Shown here piece after piece: positions 27,001 to 38,021 of a DNA stretch of 64,000 bases. The stretch is taken from the NCBI RefSeq assembly GCF_003369915.1, contig NC_046675.1, forward strand, positions 27,280,001-27,344,000. Reading direction: 5' to 3'. This DNA is from Drosophila miranda. Its lineage: Eukaryota > Arthropoda > Insecta > Diptera > Drosophilidae. Both the position numbers and the translations under genes were made by a program. The notes below the pieces were generated by a model. It was not told the origin of the DNA, searched no databases, and saw nothing but the letters and a program-made list of their open reading frames with translations. How positions within the stretch are numbered: position 1 is the stretch's first letter; each line of letters starts with the position of its first letter.

Positions 27001-30000
27001 GCGAGAGACGGGAGTAATGTAATTAAGGAACCTCTTTTTTCCTCTTTTTTCCCTAAATTGTCTGTTATCTTTTGCTCATTACGGACACCAGCGACAAGTA
27101 ATAAAACTGCAAAGTACGAGTGGGAAACGTTGAAAAATAACGGCCGGGTTATGTGCGTGGAATGGAAGGGGTCGAGCCGCCTAGCTTTGGCTTTGCCTTT
27201 GGCTTTGGATGTTGCTACACCGTACTATGCGGATGAGGCTGATGCGGAAACTCATCCTTAGCTGCACGACCCAAGCAGCCAGAGGCAGTCAGAGGCAGCC
27301 AGAAGCAGAAGTATGGCCTTCCCACCAGCTGCCCGGCTGAAGAAGCTAGAGGAAGGGGCGCCTGGGGAGTGGTTTGTGCGGGCGGCACATTGTGGTCATA
27401 AAAAATGCCAATTTTCAACTTTTCTCACGTTTAGCCGTAATAAAACGTGTACTCTCCGAAGAACCAAGGAATCACGGCTTTCAATAGGTCGCCTACCCCG
27501 GTAGGCGGAAAGCACACGAGGGCGTGCGAGCACGTGCCCCTAAGGCCTGTGGAGAGACCAGCGAGCAAAACCTTCGGGCAGAGGCACAACCCCAACAGTT
27601 AACCAAATATTTACCAAATTTATTAAACTTTATCCCAGTCCGCTCTGTTGGCGTTGAAAGTTCCATTTGTGCGTATACATAATATACCAACACACATACC
27701 CTGAGACACAGAGACTAATGCTTAGGACAGCAAATGTACGCACCCCACTGGAGCATAGACCTTTGCGAGACACCCGCAACTCAGTTCATAACTTCTTATA
27801 CGAATATATATGAACTCTATCCCTAACTTATTGATTTCCGTACAATAGGGGCGCTCAAACTGGAGATCATTTCGGATAGAAATGAGATAAAAAACTTTAA
27901 GTCTTTGGGGATTTACATGAACTGAAGGACTATCTAGGTTAGGTTAGAAGAGTGCAATATATTTTAATTGCAATAGTTTGAAGAAAGTTATGTCCGAGAA
28001 TAAGAGTCCTTAATTAAGTAATTTGTAATGAGTACGAGTATACATTTTTTTAACCAAGGTTAGTAATACATTTTCGAACGTAATCGAGTATTCCAAAGTC
28101 GATATGCTGCTGGCCAGACTGGCAGAATTTCAATGCCTGCAGAAGTACTCGTGGTAAAGAAGATATATGTATGTGGTATATGTGGGGTATATAAGTACAT
28201 AAGTACATGTGTATGTATGTACAATGTACGTTGTACAATAGTCAATAATAAGTATGCATGTATTTTGCACCTTTTATTTTAATATATTTATGGCTCATAA
28301 TTTCTCCATTCCATCGATTGGAACGATGTGTATGTCGATGTCTCAGACGAATTCCGCAGCAAGGTGGCGTGCGAGAACGACAATATGCCGCTTGTGTGCA
28401 ATCCGTATTCACGCATTGCTATATACAGCGCTTCCTTCGGCCACACAGAACGCGAAAGCGTACAGTGCGGGGGCCAGAGCGCTGGGGCAAGTACTGGCAC
28501 TGGAACCAGCGAAGACAACGGCAAGCCGAGTAAGTAGATCTGCGGAGTGCTGATTTCTTGCTGATTTCATGGTGGTGTTACGCGTGGCCTTTTGCTAAAA
28601 TACTTTTCAGCTTGCCTAGTATCGTACGCCACGGAGACAGTGATGCAGATTTGCCATGGGCGTAGACGCTGCTCGGTGACCGCAGATGCTGGTACATTTG
28701 GTCGTCCCTGCAAAGCTGATGTGCGGATGTACCTAAAGGTTGTCTACACCTGCAGTAAGTACTCGACGGCTTTAAATCTTGAACGAGAATTAAGGTTTGC
28801 TTACATTTCCCCGCACTATTAGTTCCTCGCAAAGTGCTGAAGGATCGTTACGAGACTGCGCCGGAGGGCGACGAGCCGCAACAGTCTGAGCTAGACATGG
28901 ACCAAGATGAACTTTATGACGAAGACCAGTTCTACAAAGAGTCCGAAGCGATTCCGCCGGCCCCCAAGCTCCAAGGCGCTATTCCAAATGTTGGCATGCC
29001 GTTCGACTTCGGAAATGGTGCGCTAGGTGTCGGTACTTCCAGCACACTCCTACCACCACTTCTTTCGCGGGACGATAGTTTATTGGAAGGTAAGTCGCAC
29101 AATTTTGAAGGAGTATTGTAGAGTATTTGATTGGAAACCACATCCCTATTTAAAAAGTAAAGTACCTGAAACCTGAAAATACATCATTGATACGGATATG
29201 ATGTGTTTTGGAGCATAGCTGATATAGAGACTAGAGAACTTTTCCTTTCACAGAAAGACTTGTATCATCTTTACGACTACTAGATCGGATAAAATCAGCA
29301 CTAAGCAAAGACTTTGTTACTGAGATAGCAGAATCGGTAAACACGACTTCTTCAAGTGAAGAAATCGGTACAGTCGATGTCCACACCGAAGGTTCTGAAT
29401 TGAGTTCAAAATCAACACCTGAACCTAACGTCGCTGATAGAAACATTATTTACCGCCGCAAGTGCGTTAATGTCGATGATTGGGGCGTCATTGGACTGAA
29501 CTGTACCGAGGAGGACATCGTAACCGAGCGGGTCGAGGTCATTGGTTTCTTGGTAAATTGGCTGAGCTCCTATATCCATATACGAAGTGAGTGTGGATGT
29601 CCTTCGCAACTCGCTACTACATACACACGGTTGGCTTACGTTTCGTTTTCGTTTTGGCACGAAACCTTTTGCACGAAATGTGTAAATAATCAAACTTTTA
29701 CTTCACACACATAAACATACTCGTACTTACAAAAACACGTATACAATACGCTGGAATAAATGTATGAATGCTGAAGAATCCACAAACACTGATAGCACCT
29801 CAAAGCATTCACCACGGTAAAATCACGTCCCAACACTCTGCAGACGACCGACAATGAGTAAGTGTCCCGACCACGACTCGCTCCCTTTCACATCTGATGA
29901 AAGGCCTTACCGAATGCTGTCATAAGCAGTAAAGTCAACTCAGCAAGCTAAACATGTGGCACACAAGCTTGCATCTCCCCACCACACGTGGAAAAGTTTT

Positions 30001-32822
30001 CATTTCATTTATGTCCCTTGACACAAACACACGAGTTAAAGTTCAGCCCGGCTTGCCCTATCCACTAAAACAGGCCACGCTCCGACCGTGCGGACGTGCC
30101 CGCTGGCGACTATAACTTTTGACATCATTAGCATAGTCAACTAACACTATTTGATGTGAATTTCCCTGCCTGTAGTATTTATTTGATTCTTTTATTGGCG
30201 AGCAGAACATCAGGAGCAATTTTACCTCTACCTAATCATATCGGTGGCGGCTGGAGTTCTCCTCTGCCTGACGCTTGTCATCGGCCGGCTCACGCTGCAG
30301 AAACGACGGGGTGAGCGGAAGAACAGCAGCTCAAGTGGCAACGGGGTCGGGGCCAAATCCTTTGCTGATACGCAAGGTGGCAATACAGGTGTCGGGAATG
30401 GAGGTGCAAGCAAATTTCAACAGACGACACCAGGAGAAGCCCATCTTCCAGACTCCTTCGCAGATGACATATCTGACATCGACGCCGACATCGACTTAAC
30501 AGGTCCGATGCCATTGCCCAGCCTATCGTCTCGAAACGAGGTAAGTAGCTTTCTCATTCTTCCCAATGAATTACTATGCTTAAATTTGCTATCTCGGCCA
30601 GTATCAGTATATCAGTAGTATAAACAAAATGTACATACATATGTACCTATTTATGTACCAGGCAGAAGGACCCATTCCGCCGAATTTAATAGCACTTCGG
30701 AGCAAATATATTTGTGTCTCGTCCAGTATTACATTGTTACATTGTCGTGTATAGTTGCTTGAACCCTAAATAGACGGGTAACGACTGACTTCTGCGTTGT
30801 CTAGTGGTACTGTTCGTGAATAATATGCTCGAGTGATGTTATGTTATTTTAGTGGACTGTATTTATTTTATTCTTGTCCGGTCCGGTTCGGCGAAAAGAA
30901 TATGTGTTTATACAGACTTTGCGTCTCTTCCATTTTCTTCTTGCTTAGCGATGGACTTATGTATGTACGAGTATATCTAAATAAGGGTAGTCTGCGTTCC
31001 TTAACGGGTACAATAGTGTCAGTAGTGTTCCTACGCTCGCAGCAATCCCTCAAATTACATACTCTGCATCCGCAAAGCGAATATTAGAGTCTTACCGCAT
31101 GCCACCCCATGCTACACATACCCCAATTAGTGTCTCGGACAGCAGCCATTGTCGGAGGTAAATAGTCATTTATAATTATGTAAATCTCATTGTGGGTGCA
31201 GTCGACCATGTGTGACGAAGTAGGAGCACAAAAGTTCAAGAAAGCCGAGCATTGTTTCTGATGAAAATTGGGAGTGAGGAGGATGCTTCGTTTTCTTACT
31301 GTTGCCAAAAGGCAAGGGCGGATGAATGCGGGAGTCAGACCATTGTGGCGGAAGGACTGGGAAAAGGGTAAAGGGAAAAGGGAAAGTGGGCACAAGTGCA
31401 TTTCCTTTCCTCTTGCCATTAAATCCTTTTTCGCAAACAAAGAACCCTGGATTTTAAAGCGTTGGGAATCTACCTTACCTGCCTGCCTCCCTGCCTGCCA
31501 GGTGGAAGCATCCTTGCTCCAAATGCACGCTGCAACAATTTCTGTCCCCTTTGTTTGTTCCATGGGTACTGAGAGGAAAAGAGCAAAAACAACAGGACAG
31601 CAGGGATCCGATGCACATATAGAACCTACACATCCAAATATACATGCCTACATATGTATGTACATATATGCAATCTTCATGTCTCGCAGTCAACACACTG
31701 TGCAGGCCATTCATACCCTATAGGGTATAAAAACTCGTGTAAAACCCACTATTTGTTACAGCTGATCAATCTGATTTCAGATCTGATTCTTGATGGTGCT
31801 GAAAATACTGTCAAAAAGTTCGGTTGGGACAGTCGGTTTCTGAATCATAGTTACTCCAAGAGAGCATTTTGTTAAATTTATACATACATCGATTTTTTAG
31901 TCGGAAATTCTTAGTTCCTTACGTTTGCTCATATACCTATACTTACACTTAATTAAGCGTTCATCATCGGCAATCGTTTGAGGTAATCGCCTGATGACGA
32001 TCAGGCCAAAGAGTAAATTAGAGATAGAACTTATTCTAGCCGTTCTACTCTAGCCGATTAGTAACGATTGGAGAACCCAGAATAGAGTAAGGGGCTGAAA
32101 GTCCACAATTGTCGCAACTGACACCAAACCGACCAAGTCATGCTAGCAAACGCCAACAGGCACTAATGAGAGCCAGCCTAACTCTATGCCCCACTCTGCT
32201 CTCCCTTTTCATGTCCATTATGGTCGCGCCGTCACCATGAACACACACAAAACTGACGATGGGCATGGGCTGGCAAACAAAAGACCTACATGACATACGC
32301 ACCGACGCCCAAGTGCAGCTACGCTGGCTTACCCAGCGCACTATCGCACCCTACCTCTGGAGCAACTACCGTTCTGATGGCCCCGCACTCACAGGCCAAC
32401 AGTTACACTACCATGGGCCATCCTGCAACCAACGGTCCTCTGACAATGGGTGAGAAAACGTGTTAGGATACGATCAATTTACTTATTTACTTTAATTTGC
32501 GAAATTGTTACAATGTTTTGTAGGTCCCCACTTTCTTGGACCCTCTGGACTCAGCACGGTTTCCCCAGCGTACCTAAGCGGTGCTGTCATGGTGGCTGGA
32601 CATCACCACACTCTACGACGCACGTTGATACCCACCAGCATGGGAATAATGAGCTCTCCCTCACCACCACCGACTTCTATAAGTTCTGGTCATCCTCTGC
32701 CATTAACCGCCATGCCCTCAACCTCGAATAGCGGCTGCGGGGTCTACTATGATAGCACCGTACCAAGGAATCTGACCCGGGGCGTGTCTACAGAGAGCAG
32801 CGCTCAGTATTTCTATGGGTGA
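18016..32822 (+). CDS. EVA-1-like transmembrane receptor with two SUEL lectin domains
   Basis: Eleven exons join in phase: 18016-18280, 22515-22637, 23267-23406, 25363-25504, 28347-28529, 28611-28754, 28823-29089, 29254-29586, 30206-30540, 32284-32449 and 32524-32822. The product is 798 residues to the first stop. Residues ~97-222 form a SUEL/galactose-rhamnose-binding lectin domain with canonical YGR and GDPC motifs and a long insertion. Residues ~224-332 form a second, more diverged one (FGRPC, VVYTC). An acidic linker, a two-Cys region (~490-532) and one membrane helix (YLYLIISVAAGVLLCLTLVI, ~537-560) follow. The cytoplasmic tail is Ser/Gly/Pro-rich. Two such lectin domains plus one membrane helix match the EVA-1 family, in which C. 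elegans EVA-1 is a Slit/Robo-related guidance co-receptor; a role here is inferred. The start ATG follows an in-frame TAA; the hydrophobic segment is at ~62-73, so signal-peptide assignment is uncertain. The exon-10 acceptor lacks a pyrimidine tract. The TGA stop may be leaky. Confidence 0.82.
18281..22514 (+). other. Large intron 1 of the lectin-receptor gene
   Basis: Bounded by a GTAAAC donor and a TTTTCAG acceptor. It contains the degraded DINE/SGM copy and CATATGTA microsatellites. I see no nested gene. Confidence 0.7.
19838..20165 (+). mobile_element. Degraded DINE-1/SGM-like element in first coding intron
   Basis: Shares ordered but diverged blocks with the full copy at 44,331: ATCAATAGCCGAGTCGA, then AAAATCTGTGACGCCCACAATT, then AGAATCATACAATGACCATATC, then AGAATCG. 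Both ends and the GTCC/GTCT array are lost, so this is an old copy. It sits in the intron between coding exons 1 and 2 of the lectin-receptor gene. Confidence 0.65.
22808..22854 (+). repeat. ACGGGA hexamer-like repeat
   Basis: About seven imperfect ACGGGA/AAGGGA units inside the intron between coding exons 2 and 3. Confidence 0.65.
25505..28346 (+). other. Intron between the two lectin-domain halves
   Basis: A 2.8-kb intron from a GTAAGT donor to a TCTCAG acceptor, separating SUEL domain 1 from SUEL domain 2. I see no nested gene. The other introns over 300 bases (22,638-23,266, 23,407-25,362, 29,587-30,205, 30,541-32,283) likewise hold nothing I can name. Confidence 0.65.
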
Positions 32823-33191
32823 CACTCGCTCAACCGAAAGGCTTCTTTGCCGATCGCAATTGCAGTGCGACCGTCTCACATGGGCGTGGGCTTCAACATG
32901 CTACCGCTGACGGCGACAATGGGCTCCAGGGCAAGCTCCAGTGGCGATGGCGGAGCAAGTCGCTCAGGGACTCCTACTAACAGCAACAAGCCGGACATAC
33001 CAGCAATCACCGTGACTGCCTCGCCAGGGCCAGCTTCAATGGCTCTGCCAAACAAACTGCTCACCCTGAAATCTCCCAGGTCCTTCGGGACCATACAGCC
33101 AGAGCAGGAGTCCCAACATTCTACAAAATCAACCAACAATAGTGAGAGTGGTCTGCAGATTTGCGCGTCCGTGCGCAGTCAGTGCTTCTAG
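32823..33191 (+). CDS. Candidate stop-codon readthrough extension of the lectin receptor
   Basis: The annotated TGA (32,820-32,822) is followed by C. The identical reading frame then continues without interruption for 122 codons to a TAG at 33,189-33,191. The predicted extension is Ser/Pro/Thr/Gly-rich like the cytoplasmic tail before it, with GC-rich third positions typical of coding DNA here, and ends SVRSQCF. TGA-C is the leaky context known from Drosophila readthrough genes. A small GGC-TTCTTT-GCC hairpin can form about 25 bases downstream. If read through, the protein would be about 921 residues. Alternatives are an untranslated remnant, or a local sequence difference from a sense codon. 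Confidence 0.6.
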   Translation, partial: HSLNRKASLPIAIAVRPSHMGVGFNMLPLTATMGSRASSSGDGGASRSGTPTNSNKPDIPAITVTASPGPASMALPNKLLTLKSPRSFGTIQPEQESQHSTKSTNNSESGLQICASVRSQCF

Positions 33192-34416
33192 GAACCAATA
33201 TTGTCGACTCCATTTGGAGATTGCGTCGAGCTTGCGGCGGCTGTACAGGATCTATTTTATTTGTAAATATTGCCAGACTTGTTTATTCCTAAGTAACTAG
33301 CCCGTTTTGTAAGAGACTAGATCTAAATTGATTGCCAGAGTTTTTAAATTATAATTCCTGTTTAGAGGCTAACCTGTAACCTGTAACCGTTAACAAAACG
33401 AACCAACCTCTTTGGAGCAGTACGAACATAGTTACGATGCAGAGCTAGTCCTGCATGAGAGGATGTGATTACGTTTATATCGCTATCGCTATATGTATTA
33501 GGTGTAAGCACAGAATTACCAATTATCAACAATATGAGAGTACTATGTACTACCCGTTTAAAGTTTAAACATACTCGTACTTATAGATCAATGAACATTA
33601 CGTGCATTCATAGTTATACTCCGCAGTATAATGCGGTTAGAAATGTTTAACTACTTAGTGTAGAAGTTTTAAATATTTCGAGACGAAAAGCAAGATCCGA
33701 TGGTTTAAGATATGATTTTTTGATTTATTCAAACCATGATACATACTCGTATGTATGTCTGTAAAATGTTTGAACATGCATAGCAGACTGTAATTTTCGA
33801 AGATAGTCATAAGCCATATTCAACAGAGAAAAAGAAAATTGTAAGGTACATTAACAGGAAGAGTTTGTTAGATCCGGTACTTGTTTGTTACTGGGGGATG
33901 ACTACAAGTATCAACGAGCTCACCCCTTTTAAAGATGCACAGTTACGTTCGTTTGTGCCTAATACCCATACATTGGATAAATTTACCCATTCATACCGTT
34001 AACTTTGGATAATAGTACGAGTACAATAGGGTAACAAAGTTGTAAGGCTCCATGTCTTTATTACCATTAAGGTACGAGTATCATATACAAAGAGAGCTAG
34101 ACACTCCCACTTCCCAGCGTAGTATAGCATAAGATCCTAGAAACTGTTAAACATTTTCGGATAACTAGCCATATAGTTAAATGAGCTGCTAGTTACTCTC
34201 AATAATGTGAATGTTACTTCCTGTCCATTAATAATCGAACAATTGTTTTCAATGCCAATGGTTCTCTAAAAGCAAATGCGCACATATTAAAAATACTTCT
34301 TCTATAGGATTAATGAGAGACCAGATTAAAACTATTTAGTGGACCCAATTCGGCAGCGTAAACCATTTTCATGTTTTACAATTATTTTTGTTTGGGGCTA
34401 AATATTGAAACAGGGT

Positions 34417-34422
34417 AATAAA
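34417..34422 (+). terminator. Possible polyadenylation signal for the lectin-receptor gene
   Basis: An AATAAA about 1.2 kb past the downstream TAG, in A/T-rich DNA. It is a candidate only; other A-rich hexamers occur nearby. Confidence 0.25.
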
Positions 34423-35352
34423 AATATATACGTATTAAATACAGTTTTTCCATTACATACATACATACGTATATGTATGCATATATACTACCAGGAAATC
34501 TTACTGGACTTATACAGGTATGTACATACATACATACATACATATGTTACATAAGTGCCACATACTTCGATTTGTTTTCGCTTGCTGTTAATCTAGTTTC
34601 CTATTTTGCCCATTCGAGCTTACAATAGGCCTTCCAATAGGCACTATTCACCCGATCCAAGTATTTATATTTCCTACAAGGATATATAGAATATGCAGAC
34701 CACAAGGGGCGGATCTATTCTAAAAAGTAGTCTCTGCAACAATTTGCTTTAATAATAAATATGCCTGTTATCCACAAGCACTGAGTATAAAGCGAGTACC
34801 TTTTGTACCACTGCCCCTACACACCTAAGTATTGTAATTCGCATGCTGCAAGCTTAAAAGTTAATTGCTCAACGGGCAGAAACCCGACTGCAGCAAAGGC
34901 ATTGAACGAGCGCCCAAACAGGAATGTCAGTGACAGGCAGGTCCAATCGAGAAAAGCGCTCACTGGTTGTCAGGGGGAAATCTATTTAGTTTCTGACTCT
35001 CCGACGCGTCGGCCCTGCTTGATCTGCTCGTGGCAGGCTCAACTCGAGTACCCAGGGACAGCCCCAAGCGCTGGGGAGAAGGAATATGGTCGGAGCCATA
35101 GCCATGCGGACTTACGTTTACCCTGAACTTATGATGATGTCGAGCTTGAAAGTCGTTCGCATGCAGCCAACTACAAAGACTAATGGACTGCAATTGATTA
35201 GGTCCGTCAATAATGATGAAAAAGCATAGATACTATACCCAATGCAAGTCTGCACACATAGTGCTCGTAGGTGTTAGTGTAAGTGGCCCAAGTGAAAGAC
35301 TCCTCTCATTAGGAAAATGTCTTGGGGAATAACTTTTTGTTTTTGTCGACAG

Positions 35353-35522
35353 GACTTGGCAGTCCTTACTATACGTACCCTTGTAGTAATGTTAATGGCC
35401 ACGGCCACCCAAGACAAGCCCTTTCAGACGGTTGGTCACCCGCTTCCCAGTGGCAACGAGTTGTTAATTGCGCCCTGCCAGAAGTGGGCACCTCTGGAAA
35501 CATGGTTAATATATTGAAGTGA
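35353..35522 (+). CDS. Candidate alternative last coding exon of the lectin-receptor gene
   Basis: A strong acceptor (TTTTTGTTTTTGTCGACAG) precedes a 170-base segment. This splices in the correct phase onto the exon ending at 32,449 and runs open to TGA at 35,520-35,522. It would replace the usual tail with about 56 residues beginning GLGSPYYTYPCSN and ending MVNILK. The composition (Gly, Ser, Pro, Tyr) suits a cytoplasmic tail. The support is one good splice site plus phase; it could be chance. Confidence 0.35.
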
Positions 35523-36346
35523 AACTTCTTCATTTGCACCACCAGCAAAAGTCTAATTATGATAAGTGGCTGCTAGTAGTTGGCAATGGCAGAGACAGAG
35601 ACAGAGCCAGATAGAGAAATTAGACGGTCGGATGTGGCTGTAGATGGGGATAGGGATGGCACCCACCGGCAGTGGCCAACATGCAGAGTAAGTACTTCAA
35701 GCGAGGCTGAGGGTACGACAACAAAACTTTTTCAATTATAAATATTAAATAGCCACAAGCACTTTGCAATAAATTCCCCTTGCAAATGAGTACCGAACAT
35801 TATTTGACTTAATGAACCTCAATCCGAGTATATTAAAATGCGTTCTATTATTATTTTAGACTCCCGTTCACATCGAAAAAATGATATCAAGTACAGGTGT
35901 AGCTTTATTAAATAAACAATAGAAACCTGATAAAATCTCTGGATCTGTAGACTGCCTGGGATATATATTGTATGTACGAGTATTTTTATAAGTTTACTTG
36001 AGTGTGTCTAACGCCTTAGTTAGTGCAGTAGTTGAAAAGTAAATATATGGAATGTGGGGGTGTGGCGATGTGCACAGTTAACTTGTGTAAATCGTTTGGG
36101 TACGATTTTTGCAAGGAAAACGGGAGGAGAATTGTAGTGAATGAAAAATTAGATAATGGAATAAGAGAAAGAACAATGTATATTATTTCGACCATATTTT
36201 GTTAAATCATTTCTTATGGCCAGCCACCACTGTTATTTCAACGAAACAATGGGTTTCTATTATTCGTTACAGTTTGCTTTCGCAGTATCGTGGAAACTTC
36301 CTTTTTTTTGGTTCTTTATGCATGTATGTATAAGTACTACATATAA

Positions 36347-36475
36347 AAGACTGGGCTTAGGTTAGGTTAGGTTCAGGCGGTAGCCTGGGGGGGTGATGAA
36401 ACCCTCCCAAGCTCACTTGGACCTGTAGAAGGTCCGTTGTGGTGCCGCATGGGCGTGTGCCCAAGACTGGGCTTA
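36347..36475 (-). mobile_element. Short retroposon-like insert with 13-bp target duplication
   Basis: The 13-base direct repeat AAGACTGGGCTTA occurs at 36,347-36,359 and 36,463-36,475. The 103 bases between read, on the - strand, as a short body ending in an AACCTAACCTAACC tail. A long target duplication plus a simple-repeat tail is the signature of target-primed retrotransposition (SINE, or 5'-truncated LINE). A related sequence lies inverted at 37,440. I cannot name the family. Confidence 0.7.
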
Positions 36476-37439
36476 ATTAAGAGCTATGTTCACACAAACA
36501 AATTAAATTAAAGATGTAAACAAATGCGTCCTCAGACCGAAACGGTGTCAAAATTCTTGCCACTTCAAATGCCCCCTCAAAGTGTTGCAATTATACTTAT
36601 TTACCGCGCACGCAGATGTCATGCCTATGCTCATGCCCATGCCCAGCATCTGTGGCTGACTAGCGGGGCATTAGAACACACACCGGCGACAGCCGGAGAA
36701 GCAAAAAGCCGTCAGAGGCCGCAAAAATGTAAGAATAGGGTATCCTGCACTTGCTTTGGAACGGTTAGAGTTGGTGCGGGTGTTAAGTGGAGTCTCATTT
36801 TTCTGGTCCACCATCACCCCTTAACACCCCCTTCCCTGCTGCAGTTGAAGGTGACAGGCTGACTGTAACTGTAACATGTGCTTAACCCAAAACACGGCCA
36901 CCCAAGAGGCGCTCAGCCGCTCCTCACAACAACCTAATTGCAGTTTTTTATACTCGTATGTTGCAACTGCTTCCGAAAAAATTATGGGCATGAAATTTAA
37001 AAGGGGCATTGCCATGGGGAAAGGACTTGCTGGAAAACAGAGCTCGGCAGCTAGAGGCTCTGTTCCCAGAGCATAAAAAAGGAACAGACAACGTTAACTG
37101 TAGAAATTCTCACACGGTATATGGGGGTACCCTTAGCTTCCTCTGATCTGCGGAAGGTCATAAGATTAGTATAATGACAATGTTGTGTCAAATTATCATG
37201 ACTTGGCAATTTCCACCTTTGGGTACCAAGTTACACTGCATGCAGCAAACAAAAAATGCGTCAGATAGTCGTAGCTTGATATATTTGTTTTAAATATTTT
37301 ACAGCTCTTATACATTCTTCACGCGTAGTTTATAATAAGCACAAACATAAATATGTATCGGATGGATAACAATTTTTGTTTGAAAAAAGTTTTTAATTTC
37401 TGAAGATTTGTTTTTCTTTGAGTCTTTGAGTAAAGAACA

Positions 37440-37535
37440 GGCTAAAAGGCCTACACCTGTAGCATACCTCAGTGAGCTGGGAAGGAGGTTCTTCCCTCTC
37501 CCCAGCTACTGCCTTAACCTAACCTAACCTATAGA
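37440..37535 (+). mobile_element. Second copy of the CCTAA-tailed short repeat
   Basis: Reverse complement of this segment matches the insert at 36,360: the TTAGG-type run, then AGGC(A/G)GTAGC, a G-rich block, CCTCC, CCCA(A)GCTCACT and TACAGGT/CTGTAG blocks. It ends in AACCTAACCTAACCTA. I see no clear target duplication. Confidence 0.6.
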
Positions 37536-37567
37536 GGGAACTTTGATTTACATAGTACAATACAGTA

Positions 37568-37708
37568 CAGTAAAGGTATAATATTTATTCTTCGTTTCAA
37601 ATAGATTACACTTGCGTTCCTATTCATATCTTATTACCCACATCTTTCCGCTTCCGAAGTCGAACTCTTACTCCTATATCAATATATCTTCCTCTTATAC
37701 CCCTGACT
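37568..37708 (-). repeat. Dispersed repeat copy 2 (mate at 1,757-1,888)
   Basis: The reverse complement aligns with 1,757-1,888 over about 130 bases, including CGACTTCGGAAGCG and GTGGGTAATAAGATATGAA. Differences are scattered, so the copies are not recent. Confidence 0.6.
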
Positions 37709-38021
37709 ATCCGTAGCGATAGATCAGCTGGTTTATGGGTTGCCAACTCTACATTTATGTACATATGTCAGATTGATCAAGAGTATTAAAAGCCTCGGCT
37801 TTAGTTTGATAAACAGGAAGTATTATAACAAACTTGATAGATACATATAAGGATTATGTTAGATAATTGTATCATTATCAAATCGAATTGCAAAATTAAA
37901 CTTCAAAGTATGTATCCATAGTAAAAAAGCCTGTTATAATTTGATCATTTAATGTAATTTCATTTTTCAAAGAAACAGGCGACTATAAAATTGAACTGAA
38001 AAGTTTAAGTTCAGAAAATTA

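Larger units (their letters stand above)
33192..38021. other. Intergenic region and likely 3' leader of the lectin-receptor gene
   Basis: After the TAG this is A/T-rich 3' noncoding DNA. An AATAAA lies at 34,417-34,422. It also holds the candidate alternative last exon at 35,353-35,522, a short retroposon-like insert at 36,360, a related sequence at 37,440 and a dispersed repeat at 37,568. I see no other gene. Confidence 0.5.
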
